Part shown: positions 8,074 to 15,611 of the stretch, piece after piece
Position numbering within the stretch: position 1 is the first letter of the stretch
Layout of the letters: the number at the start of each line of letters is the position of its first letter
Source: Exiguobacterium sp018617385
Lineage (GTDB): Bacteria; Bacillota; Bacilli; Exiguobacteriales; Exiguobacteriaceae
Assembly (NCBI RefSeq): GCF_018617385.1
Contig: NZ_JACSKA010000001.1
Location: 248,001 to 312,000 of the forward strand
Direction: 5' to 3'
Length of the DNA: 64,000 bases
Translations under genes and position numbers: made by a program
The notes under the pieces: generated by a model
What the model saw: only the letters and a program-made list of their open reading frames with translations
The model's database searches: none
What the model was told of the DNA's origin: nothing

Positions 8074-9375
8074 ATGAAGGATTTGATCGTAGTCCGTGGA
8101 GGACGTAAACTGTCAGGTACTGTGCGCGTTGAGGGAGCAAAAAACGCCGTACTCAAAACATTGGTTGCCACTCTATTAGCTAGCGAAGGAAAGTCAATCT
8201 TACAAAACGTACCACGTCTTGCTGACGTGTACACGATTAACAAAGTACTTCGTCACCTCGGTGCAGAGGTATCGTTCAATGAAGAAAAGAATGAAGTAAC
8301 TGTCGATGCGTCGGGCGACATCAAAGATGAAGCACCGCTTGAATACGTGCGGAAGATGCGTGCTTCAATCCTCGTCATGGGACCTCTTCTTGCCCGTCTC
8401 GGTCACGCTCGTGTAGCGATGCCAGGCGGATGCTCAATCGGCTCACGTCCGATTGACCTCCACTTAAAAGGATTCGAAGCGATGGGTGCGAAAACGGTCA
8501 TCGGAAACGGATTCGTGGAAGCTTCTGTAGAAGGCCGTCTCCAAGGCGCTAAAATCTACTTGGACTTCCCATCTGTTGGTGCGACAGAGAACATCATGAT
8601 GGCAGCTGTGCTCGCAGAGGGTACGACCATCATCGAGAACGTTGCAAAAGAACCTGAGATCGTCGACCTTGCGAACTTCTTAAACGGAATGGGCGCACAC
8701 GTCCGCGGGGCAGGTACAGAAACGATCCGCATCGAAGGTGTCGAAACACTTCGCGGTGCAGAACACTCGATTATCCCTGACCGCATCGAAGCAGGCACGT
8801 TCCTCGTCGCAGGGGCAATCACAGGTAGTGACATCGAAGTCATCGGTGCAGAACGTGAGCACCTTCGTCCATTGATTTCAAAAATGGAAGAGATGGGTGT
8901 CCACTTCGAGGATACGGCAGAAGGCATGCGTGTCATGGCACCAGACGAATTGAAGCCGGTTGATGTGAAGACGATGCCACACCCAGGATTCCCGACAGAC
9001 ATGCAGTCACAAATGATGGCACTCGTCTTGAAAGCGGGCGGCACTTCTGTCATCACGGAAACGGTGTTTGAGAATCGCTTCATGCACGTCGAAGAGTTCC
9101 GCCGCATGAACGCAGACATTAAGATTGAAGGACGTTCGGCAATCGTCAAAGGTGGCGTACGCCTTCAAGGAGCGGAAGTTGTCGCAACGGACCTTCGTGC
9201 CGGAGCAGCACTTATTCTAGCAGGTCTCATCGCGGAAGAAGAAACACGCGTTGGAGATTTATATCATATCGACCGTGGATACGTTGATTTCCACAAGAAA
9301 CTTCAAGCACTCGGTGCTGACATCGAGCGTATTGAAGGAACTGTCGAAGTTGCTGAAGAAATGGTTCAGAACTAA
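8074..9375 (+). CDS. murA: UDP-N-acetylglucosamine 1-carboxyvinyltransferase
   Basis: This 433-residue enzyme transfers enolpyruvate from PEP to UDP-GlcNAc, the first committed step of peptidoglycan synthesis in the cytoplasm. The catalytic cysteine is Cys120 in MPGGCSIGSRP, so the fosfomycin-binding residue is present. Other family segments are VEGAKNAVLKTLVATLL near the N-terminus and GGTSVITETVFENRFMHV near residue 325. The GGAGG site is an unusually long ~12 bp from the ATG. In Bacillus spoIID follows; here mbl follows directly, fitting a non-sporulating organism. Confidence 0.97.
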   Translation: MKDLIVVRGGRKLSGTVRVEGAKNAVLKTLVATLLASEGKSILQNVPRLADVYTINKVLRHLGAEVSFNEEKNEVTVDASGDIKDEAPLEYVRKMRASILVMGPLLARLGHARVAMPGGCSIGSRPIDLHLKGFEAMGAKTVIGNGFVEASVEGRLQGAKIYLDFPSVGATENIMMAAVLAEGTTIIENVAKEPEIVDLANFLNGMGAHVRGAGTETIRIEGVETLRGAEHSIIPDRIEAGTFLVAGAITGSDIEVIGAEREHLRPLISKMEEMGVHFEDTAEGMRVMAPDELKPVDVKTMPHPGFPTDMQSQMMALVLKAGGTSVITETVFENRFMHVEEFRRMNADIKIEGRSAIVKGGVRLQGAEVVATDLRAGAALILAGLIAEEETRVGDLYHIDRGYVDFHKKLQALGADIERIEGTVEVAEEMVQN

Positions 9376-9391
9376 GAAACGAGCACGAATG

Positions 9392-9424
9392 AGAGGGCGA
9401 GGAGAGACTCTTCTCGCTCTTTTC
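9392..9424 (+). terminator. Terminator after murA
   Basis: Imperfect GC-rich arms (AGAGGGCGAG / CTCGCTCT) are followed by TTTTC, 17 bp after the murA stop. It separates murA from mbl transcriptionally. Confidence 0.6.
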
Positions 9425-9456
9425 AATGAAGAATCGAACGGAGGAACCTATACATC

Positions 9457-10443
9457 ATGTTTTCAAAAGATATCGGGATTGATTTAGGGACAGCAAACGT
9501 TGTCATTCACGTCAAAGGGAAAGGAATCGTCTTAGACGAGCCTTCAGTCGTTGCGATAAAGCGCTCTACAGGAAAAGTACTAGCAGTCGGTTCAGAAGCG
9601 TATGAGATGGTTGGTCGTACACCTGGTGATATCGTGGCGATCCGTCCTCTCCGTGACGGAGTCATCGCCGATTTCGCCACAACAGAAGAAATGCTCCGTC
9701 ACTTCATCGAGAAAATTCAAGTCCGAGGCTTCTTCGGGGGAATTCGCATGCTGATTTGTACACCTGCGAACGTCACACCGGTTGAAGAAAAAGCCATTCG
9801 TGAAGCTGCTGAGAAAGCAGGCGCGAAGGAAGTTTTCCTCGCCGTCGAACCAAAAGCGGCAGCAGTCGGTTCAGGCATGGATATTTGGAAGCCGGTCGGT
9901 CACATGATCATCGATATCGGTGGTGGGACGACCGACGTCGCCATTTTATCAATGGGAGACATCGTCTGCGGTGAAACCATCAAGATTGCAGGGGATCGCT
10001 TCGATACGGACATCCTTCGTGCCATCAAAGAGAAGCACAAGCTGATCATCGGAGAACGTACGGCTGAACAAATCAAGAAAGAAATCGCGACGGTTTTCCC
10101 AGGAGGGCGTAACGAATCGATGGATATTCGCGGACGTGACATGGTACGTGGATTGCCACGTACGGTTACTATCACGTCAGAAGAACTTCGTGAAGCGATG
10201 GCTGAATCAGCTAATGAAATCGTTGAGGCAGCGAAACGTGTCCTTGAACAGACACCGCCAGAACTTGCGGCGGATATCATCGACCGCGGAATCATCATGA
10301 CGGGTGGGGGGTCACTCCTTCACGGTCTTGATCAACTTGTCGCAGAACGCGTCATGTTGCCGGTCATGATGGCCGAGGAGCCGACACTCAGCGTTGCCCA
10401 CGGAACGGGAATCATGCTCGAGAACTTAGATCGATTAAAGTAA
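9457..10443 (+). CDS. mbl: MreB-like actin homologue Mbl
   Basis: This 328-residue actin-fold ATPase guides sidewall peptidoglycan synthesis and rod shape at the inner membrane face. The phosphate-1 motif DIGIDLGTANVVIHVKG, phosphate-2 motif IIDIGGGTTDVAILS and adenosine motif GIIMTGGGSLLHG are all intact. The assignment to Mbl rather than MreB rests on location between murA and flhO/flhP, as in Bacillus. The GGAGG site is ~12 bp upstream of the ATG. Confidence 0.92.
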   Translation: MFSKDIGIDLGTANVVIHVKGKGIVLDEPSVVAIKRSTGKVLAVGSEAYEMVGRTPGDIVAIRPLRDGVIADFATTEEMLRHFIEKIQVRGFFGGIRMLICTPANVTPVEEKAIREAAEKAGAKEVFLAVEPKAAAVGSGMDIWKPVGHMIIDIGGGTTDVAILSMGDIVCGETIKIAGDRFDTDILRAIKEKHKLIIGERTAEQIKKEIATVFPGGRNESMDIRGRDMVRGLPRTVTITSEELREAMAESANEIVEAAKRVLEQTPPELAADIIDRGIIMTGGGSLLHGLDQLVAERVMLPVMMAEEPTLSVAHGTGIMLENLDRLK

Positions 10444-10450
10444 ACAGATA

Positions 10451-10472
10451 AGCGACCGCGCGAGCGGTCGCT
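10451..10472 (+). repeat. Hairpin repeat copy 1 after mbl (AGCGACCGCGCGAGCGGTCG type)
   Basis: A near-perfect 22-bp inverted repeat starts 8 bp after the mbl stop and probably terminates the mbl transcript. A second copy with one base change lies at 10965-10986, bracketing the small-gene and repeat region between them. There is no strong T-run after this copy. Confidence 0.6.
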
Positions 10473-10510
10473 CAGCTTGTTGACAAATAACATGTTCGAA
10501 CTCGTCCTTC

Positions 10511-10546
10511 CGGCGCCCACGCTTTCCTGTCGGAGTCGGGGCGCCG
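10511..10546. other. GC-rich 8-bp stem in an intergenic region
   Basis: Perfect arms CGGCGCCC (10511-10518) and GGGCGCCG (10539-10546) enclose a 20-nt loop. It is followed at 10561-10596 by a terminator-like hairpin on the plus strand. It could belong to a small RNA or a decayed repeat element. The segment AGGAAAGCG on the minus strand also occurs on the plus strand in the repeat at 10815-10929. Confidence 0.4.
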
Positions 10547-10560
10547 TCGGGCGAGCAACG

Positions 10561-10596
10561 CAAACGGTCGTCATCTGGCGGCCGTTTGTCTTTTTC
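10561..10596 (+). terminator. Plus-strand terminator-like hairpin
   Basis: Arms CAAACGG / CCGTTTG with an inner CG pair are followed by TCTTTTTC. It would end a plus-strand transcript although no plus-strand gene is visible after mbl, so it either backs up mbl termination or ends a small RNA. It overlaps the 3' end of the small minus-strand gene. Confidence 0.55.
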
Positions 10597-10756
10597 TAAG
10601 GCCACGACGGCCGAAGAAAAGCTTGGTATTTACTTTGAATCGATGTTTTAGGGGAAAGGGAAGGTAAACGCCGAGATCATCCTCCTCGGGCCGCTGTTCA
10701 ACATCCGTTTCGTTCGTCAGACCGTGAAGGATGGATCGTGTCGACTTGTTGATCAT
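10571..10756 (-). CDS. Hypothetical 61-residue basic protein
   Basis: I do not recognise this protein. It is soluble-looking, acidic in the middle (ETDVEQRPEEDD) and strongly basic at the C-terminus (FGRRGLRKRQTAAR). Support for a real gene comes from a purine-rich site (GGGGGCGGA) just before the ATG and a perfect minus-strand -10 hexamer TATAAT at 10789-10794, although no clear -35 is seen. It could still be a chance frame. Confidence 0.45.
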   Translation of the reverse strand: MINKSTRSILHGLTNETDVEQRPEEDDLGVYLPFPLKHRFKVNTKLFFGRRGLRKRQTAAR

Positions 10757-10814
10757 TAGATCCGCCCCCTGTGTGTTCTTCTCACACCATTATATGGGAT
10801 GAAGGACAAAAGGT

Positions 10815-10929
10815 GACCAAGAACGGGCAGGCGAGACTCCTGAGGGAATAGCAAGCAAAGGGAGACCCAGCAGTGACGCAGTCGCGATGCGGCTCCCTGC
10901 TTGCCCCTAGGAAAGCGAGCCGTGTCCGG
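10815..10929. repeat. Structured intergenic repeat of a Bacillaceae-like type
   Basis: The element contains GGCGAGACTCCTGAGGGA, then AGGGAGACCCAGCAG, then CGGCTCCC, then CCCCTAGGAAAGCGAGC, in that order. Its long-range stem pairs 10851-10864 (GCAAGCAaaGGGAG) with 10893-10904 (CTCCCTGCTTGC). From memory, Bacillus and relatives carry many copies of an intergenic element with the same block order (CTCCTGCGGGA, GAGACCCCGCAG, GGCTCGC, CCCCGCGGAAAGCG). This copy looks like a diverged member; that needs an alignment. No protein is encoded convincingly on either strand. Confidence 0.6.
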
Positions 10930-10964
10930 ATTGGTCATAAGATCTATACTTTGTCTACAGTCTG

Positions 10965-10995
10965 AGCGACCGCGCGAGCGGTTGCTTGTTTGTTT
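10965..10995 (+). terminator. Hairpin repeat copy 2 / terminator
   Basis: AGCGACCGC...GCGGTTGCT at 10965-10986 repeats the hairpin after mbl with a single base change and is followed by a T-rich run (TGTTTGTTTC). It faces the converging VOC gene, so it may work for read-through in either direction. Confidence 0.55.
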
Positions 10996-11001
10996 CAGGC
11001 G

Positions 11002-11373
11002 TTAGGTTGTCTTTTCGCATAGGAGCGCCAGAAGATTATGCTCTGAATCTCGAAAGAAGCTCATCCACGTTTCTGTTGTGTCCATTTTGGCGACGAGATG
11101 AGGCTGATCGATGAAGGACACCCCTACATTTTTCAACTGTACATAAGCGTCATCGATGGATTCAACACTCAAATAAAGAATGGGACTCGATGTTGCGAAA
11201 TCTTCGTTTTCAGGAGGAGACAACATGAGGCGTACGCCCCCACAGTCGAAGAACGCTAACTTTCCTGCTTGAAAGAGAAACGGGACCTCAAGTGTCTCTC
11301 GATAAAATTGAACGGCACGGTCCAACTCTTTGACAGGGATGTAGATTTGTTTGATTTGTTGAATGAGGCTCAT
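11002..11373 (-). CDS. VOC-family (glyoxalase / bleomycin-resistance fold) protein
   Basis: This 123-residue single-domain protein has the beta-alpha-beta-beta-beta repeat of the vicinal oxygen chelate fold: IKQIYIPVKELDRAVQFYRETLEVPFLFQ in the first half and ILYLSVESIDDAYVQLKNVGV in the second, ending in FRDSEHNLLALL. Metal-site residues are plausible, but the substrate cannot be inferred. The frame extends 18 codons upstream; the ATG at 11373 was preferred because AAAGGA lies ~8 bp before it. It lies 13 bp downstream of the secreted hypothetical gene and is probably cotranscribed. Confidence 0.8.
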   Translation of the reverse strand: MSLIQQIKQIYIPVKELDRAVQFYRETLEVPFLFQAGKLAFFDCGGVRLMLSPPENEDFATSSPILYLSVESIDDAYVQLKNVGVSFIDQPHLVAKMDTTETWMSFFRDSEHNLLALLCEKTT

Positions 11374-11386
11374 GCGATTCATCCTT

Positions 11387-11893
11387 TCAATATGTATTGG
11401 ATACAGGAAGGGGTAACTCTGATTCAAGTTGACGTTGTAGACGGTCGGTAAGACCTGTTGGATGAGACATCAAACCGATAGAAATACGTAATGGGAATAG
11501 GGTGTGTAAGTCGCTAGGATAATAGGAGCCATCGCGAGGTAACGTATGATCGATAATTCGAGAGACCCCTGTGGATTGGTCAACGTGTAAGACGATGGGG
11601 GCAGACATTCCTGTCCCTCGCTCAAGTTGTTGATGGTTAGGGTAATATTCTTGAAGCAGTGCCCATACATACACTTCCTGTCGAGTCGTACTCGTCCCGA
11701 GGATTTGATAGCTGGTATACACATCCCCACCGAAATGAGGAGACATGACTTGAGTTGTCAAGTAGCGCTCCAATACGTTCTGATTGACGTCGACGGATTG
11801 GGTAAGCGTGACAAATGATTCATCAGTCAAGGCAGCATAGAACACAGCACTTAATATCCATGTACAACATGTCGTCATGATCAATTTTTTCAA
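11387..11893 (-). CDS. Secreted or membrane-anchored protein of unknown function
   Basis: I do not recognise a named family. The 168-residue product begins with a short basic N-terminus and a hydrophobic stretch (residues 3-22), indicating export or a membrane anchor. The body has the segment EVYVWALLQEYYP followed by SAPIVLHVD and a striking LPRDGSYYPSDLHTLFP, which looks like a conserved family core. It is upstream of and probably cotranscribed with the VOC gene. Its AGGAGG site lies about 8 bp before the ATG. Confidence 0.65.
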   Translation of the reverse strand: MKKLIMTTCCTWILSAVFYAALTDESFVTLTQSVDVNQNVLERYLTTQVMSPHFGGDVYTSYQILGTSTTRQEVYVWALLQEYYPNHQQLERGTGMSAPIVLHVDQSTGVSRIIDHTLPRDGSYYPSDLHTLFPLRISIGLMSHPTGLTDRLQRQLESELPLPVSNTY

Positions 11894-12021
11894 ATAAGCT
11901 CCTCCTAATACCGATGTGATGAATCATATATGTCTATCATATCTAAAGAGGATACGAATATATAGGTCATTCGTGGGAAAAATTGTATATAATGAAATCA
12001 TTAATCAATGAGAGGGGAATC

Positions 12022-12042
12022 ATGATGGCACCGATTCACTAA
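12022..12042 (+). CDS. Possible 6-codon leader ORF (MMAPIH)
   Basis: AGAGGGG lies 5 bp before ATGATGGCACCGATTCACTAA. The mini-ORF sits between a TATAAT at 11988-11993 and the SDR gene start at 12082. It may be a translated leader or a chance occurrence. Confidence 0.25.
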   Translation: MMAPIH

Positions 12043-12081
12043 TAGACTGAGCAGAATAAACAAATAGAATCGGAGGACATG

Positions 12082-12843
12082 ATGAACAAACCACTTACAC
12101 TCATTACGGGCGTCAGCCGCCATCAAGGCATCGGGGCTGCGATCGCACGAAAACTAGCACATGAAGGGCACGACCTTTATTTGACACACTGGAGTCCGTT
12201 TGACGCGACCGACGGAATCGGGGAAGAGAGAGACTTCATCGAACGATTCGTTCAAGAGTTGACCGAACAGGGTGCCCGTGTCGAGCATGAGGCGTATGAC
12301 TTAGCGTCGGGTGACGAAGTCGGGCTACTTAATCGGATTGAAGCCAAACTTGGCATACCAAGCAGACTGATTCATAACGCGACCTATGAGCGACATGTCA
12401 ACGCCGAGAACTTTACGACCGACGTGTTGAGACGGCATTATATGGTGAACAATGAAGGAGCACTCGGACTCACCTTTGCGTTTGTCGAACGTTATCAGCA
12501 GGCAGGATATCAAGACGGACGCATTTTGTTTTTAGTATCAGGTGGGGCTGATGCGAATAACCTAGCGTATATTGCGACAAAAGGGGCATTGATTGCAATC
12601 ACACCTGCACTCGCAAACGGAGTAGGGAAGTATGGGATTTCCGTGAATGCACTCGATCCAGGCCCGACAGACACGGGATGGATTGATGATGAGCTTCGTC
12701 AGCACCTTCTTCCATCATTTCCATACAATCGGGTAGGCACACCTGAAGATACGGCCCGTTTCGTGGCTTTCTTGATGGGAAGCGACGGGGCATGGGTGAA
12801 TGGGCAACATCTTCATGTGGATGGTGGATTCACGGGGCGTTAA
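12082..12843 (+). CDS. Short-chain dehydrogenase/reductase (SDR)
   Basis: This 253-residue classical SDR has a Rossmann fold with the nucleotide-binding loop LITGVSRHQGIGAAIA. The insertion between TG and GIG makes the loop longer than the usual TGxxxGIG. The catalytic pair is in YIATKGAL (Tyr and Lys). The C-terminal ALDPGPTDTGW and WVNGQHLHVDGGF segments are typical of 3-oxoacyl-ACP reductase-like SDRs. The substrate cannot be told. The ATG at 12082 gives better spacing from CGGAGG than the one three bases upstream. It is a single-gene unit closed by a terminator. Confidence 0.88.
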   Translation: MNKPLTLITGVSRHQGIGAAIARKLAHEGHDLYLTHWSPFDATDGIGEERDFIERFVQELTEQGARVEHEAYDLASGDEVGLLNRIEAKLGIPSRLIHNATYERHVNAENFTTDVLRRHYMVNNEGALGLTFAFVERYQQAGYQDGRILFLVSGGADANNLAYIATKGALIAITPALANGVGKYGISVNALDPGPTDTGWIDDELRQHLLPSFPYNRVGTPEDTARFVAFLMGSDGAWVNGQHLHVDGGFTGR

Positions 12844-12849
12844 TATACA

Positions 12850-12882
12850 AAAGCATCTCGCTTTTTGCGCGAGATGCTTTTT
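12850..12882. terminator. Bidirectional terminator between SDR and response regulator genes
   Basis: An 11-bp perfect stem (AAAGCATCTCG / CGAGATGCTTT) has T-runs on both sides in the appropriate orientations and sits between two converging genes. Confidence 0.92.
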
Positions 12883-12883
12883 C

Positions 12884-13663
12884 TTAGTGCCATTTATAGT
12901 CTTTATCAACAAATAATCGATTTTTGATTTCGGTCTTCGAAACGGAAGCGTCTTTCGCATCGAGCCATTCATAATAGTCACACACACAGGAGTCACCAAG
13001 CTCGATCGAATAGCCATTGTTGATTGTCTTCACCGTGATGTCTAGTTGATGTTCCGCCAACGTCTTCTTCAAGCGATAGATGGCGTTATATACGTTGTGT
13101 AAGGCACGTTGTGGCTCGTCAATGTCTGGATAAAGCGTTTCTGCAAGTACCCACTTGTTGATCACTTGTTTTCGGTGATAGACCAAATAAGCGAAGACCT
13201 CTTCTGTCTTTTGCGTTGGCCATTTGACAAGATTCCCATCTTGCGTCCGTACCGAAAATCGATCAAGGAGCTGAACGCGACACGATTGATGTGCGTTTTT
13301 TTGCTGAATGGATTCATAACGTTGCACGATACGTGGAATGACGTTATGAATCATCTGCTCTGTGATCGGCTTCAACAAGTAATGCGTGGCGTGCAGATTG
13401 AACGCTTCGACGGCGTACTGCTGATGGGCGGTCGTGAAGACGACTTGCGTCCGTTCGGGCAAATAGGTCGCCAATTCGAGTCCGGTCATTTCAGGCATTT
13501 CGATATCCAAAAAGACGAGGTCGACCGGGTGCTCTTGTATAAAAGTGAGAGCTTGAACCGGACTTTGGAACGAAGCGACCCACTCAAGGGAAGGCTCATC
13601 TTTTACAATTCGCTCCATCATTCCCAATAGATGATGTTCATCTTCAATTAAAATCGTACGCAT
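12884..13663 (-). CDS. Response regulator with SARP-like DNA-binding domain
   Basis: This 259-residue protein has an N-terminal receiver domain (residues 1-~115). The acidic pocket is EDE and the phospho-acceptor is Asp53 in VFLDIEMPEMTG, with Thr in FTTAH and Lys in YLLKPI. The C-terminal half (about 130-230) resembles an OmpR/SARP winged helix (VLAETLYPDIDEPQRALHNV, YRLKKTL). It overlaps the upstream kinase gene by 20 bp, so the two form a coupled two-component pair. The target genes are not visible here. Confidence 0.85.
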   Translation of the reverse strand: MRTILIEDEHHLLGMMERIVKDEPSLEWVASFQSPVQALTFIQEHPVDLVFLDIEMPEMTGLELATYLPERTQVVFTTAHQQYAVEAFNLHATHYLLKPITEQMIHNVIPRIVQRYESIQQKNAHQSCRVQLLDRFSVRTQDGNLVKWPTQKTEEVFAYLVYHRKQVINKWVLAETLYPDIDEPQRALHNVYNAIYRLKKTLAEHQLDITVKTINNGYSIELGDSCVCDYYEWLDAKDASVSKTEIKNRLFVDKDYKWH

Positions 13664-15425
13664 TGATGTGATTCGTCCTTTCCTTTTTTGGTAAACGCAG
13701 GTGAATGGTGGTGCCTTTTTTCAAAGTAGAAGTTAAGTCAAACGTTGCACCATGAAGGTGTTCGATTCGACTTTTAATATTGCAAAGCCCAATCCCAGAT
13801 GTTTCGTTTGATACGTTAGTGTCAAATCCACTCCCTGTATCGTGAACACGAATCACAATCATTCCACTCTGTTCTTGAATGGAAAGGGTGAGTCGTTTGT
13901 GTCCAGGGTGTCGGTAGAGTCCATGTCGCACGGCGTTTTCAACGAGTGGTTGAATCAACAAAGGCGGGATGGAACAGTCGAGAAGAGACTCATCAATTTC
14001 TTTTTTGACCTCGAACGAATCGCGGAATCGCGTCTGTTCAATGGCGAGATACGAGTCGATCATATCCACTTCTTGGCGAATCGATATCTCATTCTCCGTT
14101 CGACCATTTTCAAAAATGAAGCGGACGTAAGTGCTCAAGTGGCTGAGTAGTCGAGCCGCATCAGGTGGAGACGTGTAGCAAAGTGCAATCACATTCCCGA
14201 ACGTATTGTAAAGGAAGTGAGGTTTGATTTGAGCGTTGAAGAAGGACAACTCATGCTGGGAAGCCAACACTTCGACTTGTTGTTTTTTTCTTTTGTCAGT
14301 AGATAAGTGAATCGGTAGAAGTAAAAACATCAATAGGAAATAAATGATGGTAAACGTATTGGCGTACAGCTGCTGATTGGGCGAAACGATGAACGTTGAC
14401 GTCATGATTCCGATATACCCGACGAGTTGGGCGAGCGTGAACGTCAATAGTTCGAGCGGATTGCCGGTCTTGTACTTTTCAAGGAGCCATCCGATGTTCA
14501 AGCCGACCCAAAAGAACGTGATAAATAAAACGATCATCCATACGAAATATTCGAACACCTCGTAAACGGAAGCGGGCAAGAGGATGGCTAAACCAGTCAA
14601 TCCGTATAACGGGTACCTCGAAATGGCCAAAAAACGGTCAAACGACACACGTTCCAAACATCTTGAAAACTCAATCAACATGATGATGCTCAGTAAGGCT
14701 AAACTCAACGTCAACTTATCACTACCCGAGATCCACATGCCGTCTCGAGACATGATAGAAAAGCTCGTCAACAAAAAGAAAGCTGTCCCGAAACCGTACA
14801 AGCGTTCATTTCGGTGAAAGAGATAGACGATGGCATAGAACATGGCAATCAAAAGTGAAATGAGCAACATGAAAAATTCGTAGCCGGCATAAGCGTTTTG
14901 CGTGGTCATGATGGCATGTAACGGTCCGACCAATATACTTTCTTCGATGGGTACGGAATTACCTGCCTGTCGTTCATGTTGAATCGTCAGGCGGAATTGT
15001 TTTGTTTCATCATCGAGCAGGAGGAGAGACGGTTGCTCGACGAGACGATTGTTTCCAATTTGTATCGTTTCAACGATTTTTCCATCGATCAAAATCGTAG
15101 AGGATGATAGGGACTTTGGAATGAGCAAGGCATACGTACCGGTCGGCAACGTGAGATCGAGTTCATATGTGGATGCCCGATAAGGGGTTGTAAACGGAAT
15201 GGTTCGATAGGAGCGGCGATCAACTTGGGTGACAATTCCTGACTCATAGCGCCATGAACCGTCTAGTCGCAAGATTTCTTCGTCAACAGAAGACGAGCGA
15301 AGAGAAGCTTCTCCCTTATTCACGGTGACGATTGGATTAATCGACTGATGTCGAATCAATAAAGTGAGACTGACGCCGATCAACATCACAAGGATGAAGA
15401 TAAACGTCATTCGATTACGCGTCAT
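13644..15425 (-). CDS. Membrane sensor histidine kinase, LytS-type catalytic core
   Basis: This 593-residue kinase has one N-terminal helix, an extracellular domain (about 30-175), then roughly seven membrane helices (about 180-375), resembling 7TM-DISM receptors. The cytoplasmic His_kinase core has the phospho-acceptor His403 in AQIKPHFLYN, followed by PPLLIQPLVENAVRHGL and GIGLCNIKSRIEHLHG of the ATPase domain. The ATG at 15425 is ~8 bp from AAGGGAA, so the earlier GTG was rejected. It pairs with the downstream regulator. The stimulus is unknown. Confidence 0.85.
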   Translation of the reverse strand: MTRNRMTFIFILVMLIGVSLTLLIRHQSINPIVTVNKGEASLRSSSVDEEILRLDGSWRYESGIVTQVDRRSYRTIPFTTPYRASTYELDLTLPTGTYALLIPKSLSSSTILIDGKIVETIQIGNNRLVEQPSLLLLDDETKQFRLTIQHERQAGNSVPIEESILVGPLHAIMTTQNAYAGYEFFMLLISLLIAMFYAIVYLFHRNERLYGFGTAFFLLTSFSIMSRDGMWISGSDKLTLSLALLSIIMLIEFSRCLERVSFDRFLAISRYPLYGLTGLAILLPASVYEVFEYFVWMIVLFITFFWVGLNIGWLLEKYKTGNPLELLTFTLAQLVGYIGIMTSTFIVSPNQQLYANTFTIIYFLLMFLLLPIHLSTDKRKKQQVEVLASQHELSFFNAQIKPHFLYNTFGNVIALCYTSPPDAARLLSHLSTYVRFIFENGRTENEISIRQEVDMIDSYLAIEQTRFRDSFEVKKEIDESLLDCSIPPLLIQPLVENAVRHGLYRHPGHKRLTLSIQEQSGMIVIRVHDTGSGFDTNVSNETSGIGLCNIKSRIEHLHGATFDLTSTLKKGTTIHLRLPKKERTNHINAYDFN

Positions 15426-15611
15426 GAACACATTCCCTTCAATCTTTGTGAGTTTCTTGTGAGGTCCTTCCGTTATTCTTCCTAATAGGTGAATGAATTT
15501 TTGAAGTGACTCTCCGTCTCATCATCGTACCCGAACTTTTTTTGTTTGAACAGAAAAAGTCATTCACCGTACGAAGTGAGGCATTCTAAGAGTGAAGGAA
15601 GAAGGCATTCC

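Noticed and set aside
8556..9149. 197-codon minus-strand open frame inside murA
   Set aside because: It is antisense to a clear MurA coding region, rich in Ser/Pro/Met from codon shadowing, and has no ribosome site or family motif.
10756..10938. 60-codon minus-strand open frame over the structured repeat
   Set aside because: It lies wholly on the repeat element, whose base pairing explains the sequence; no ribosome site is present.
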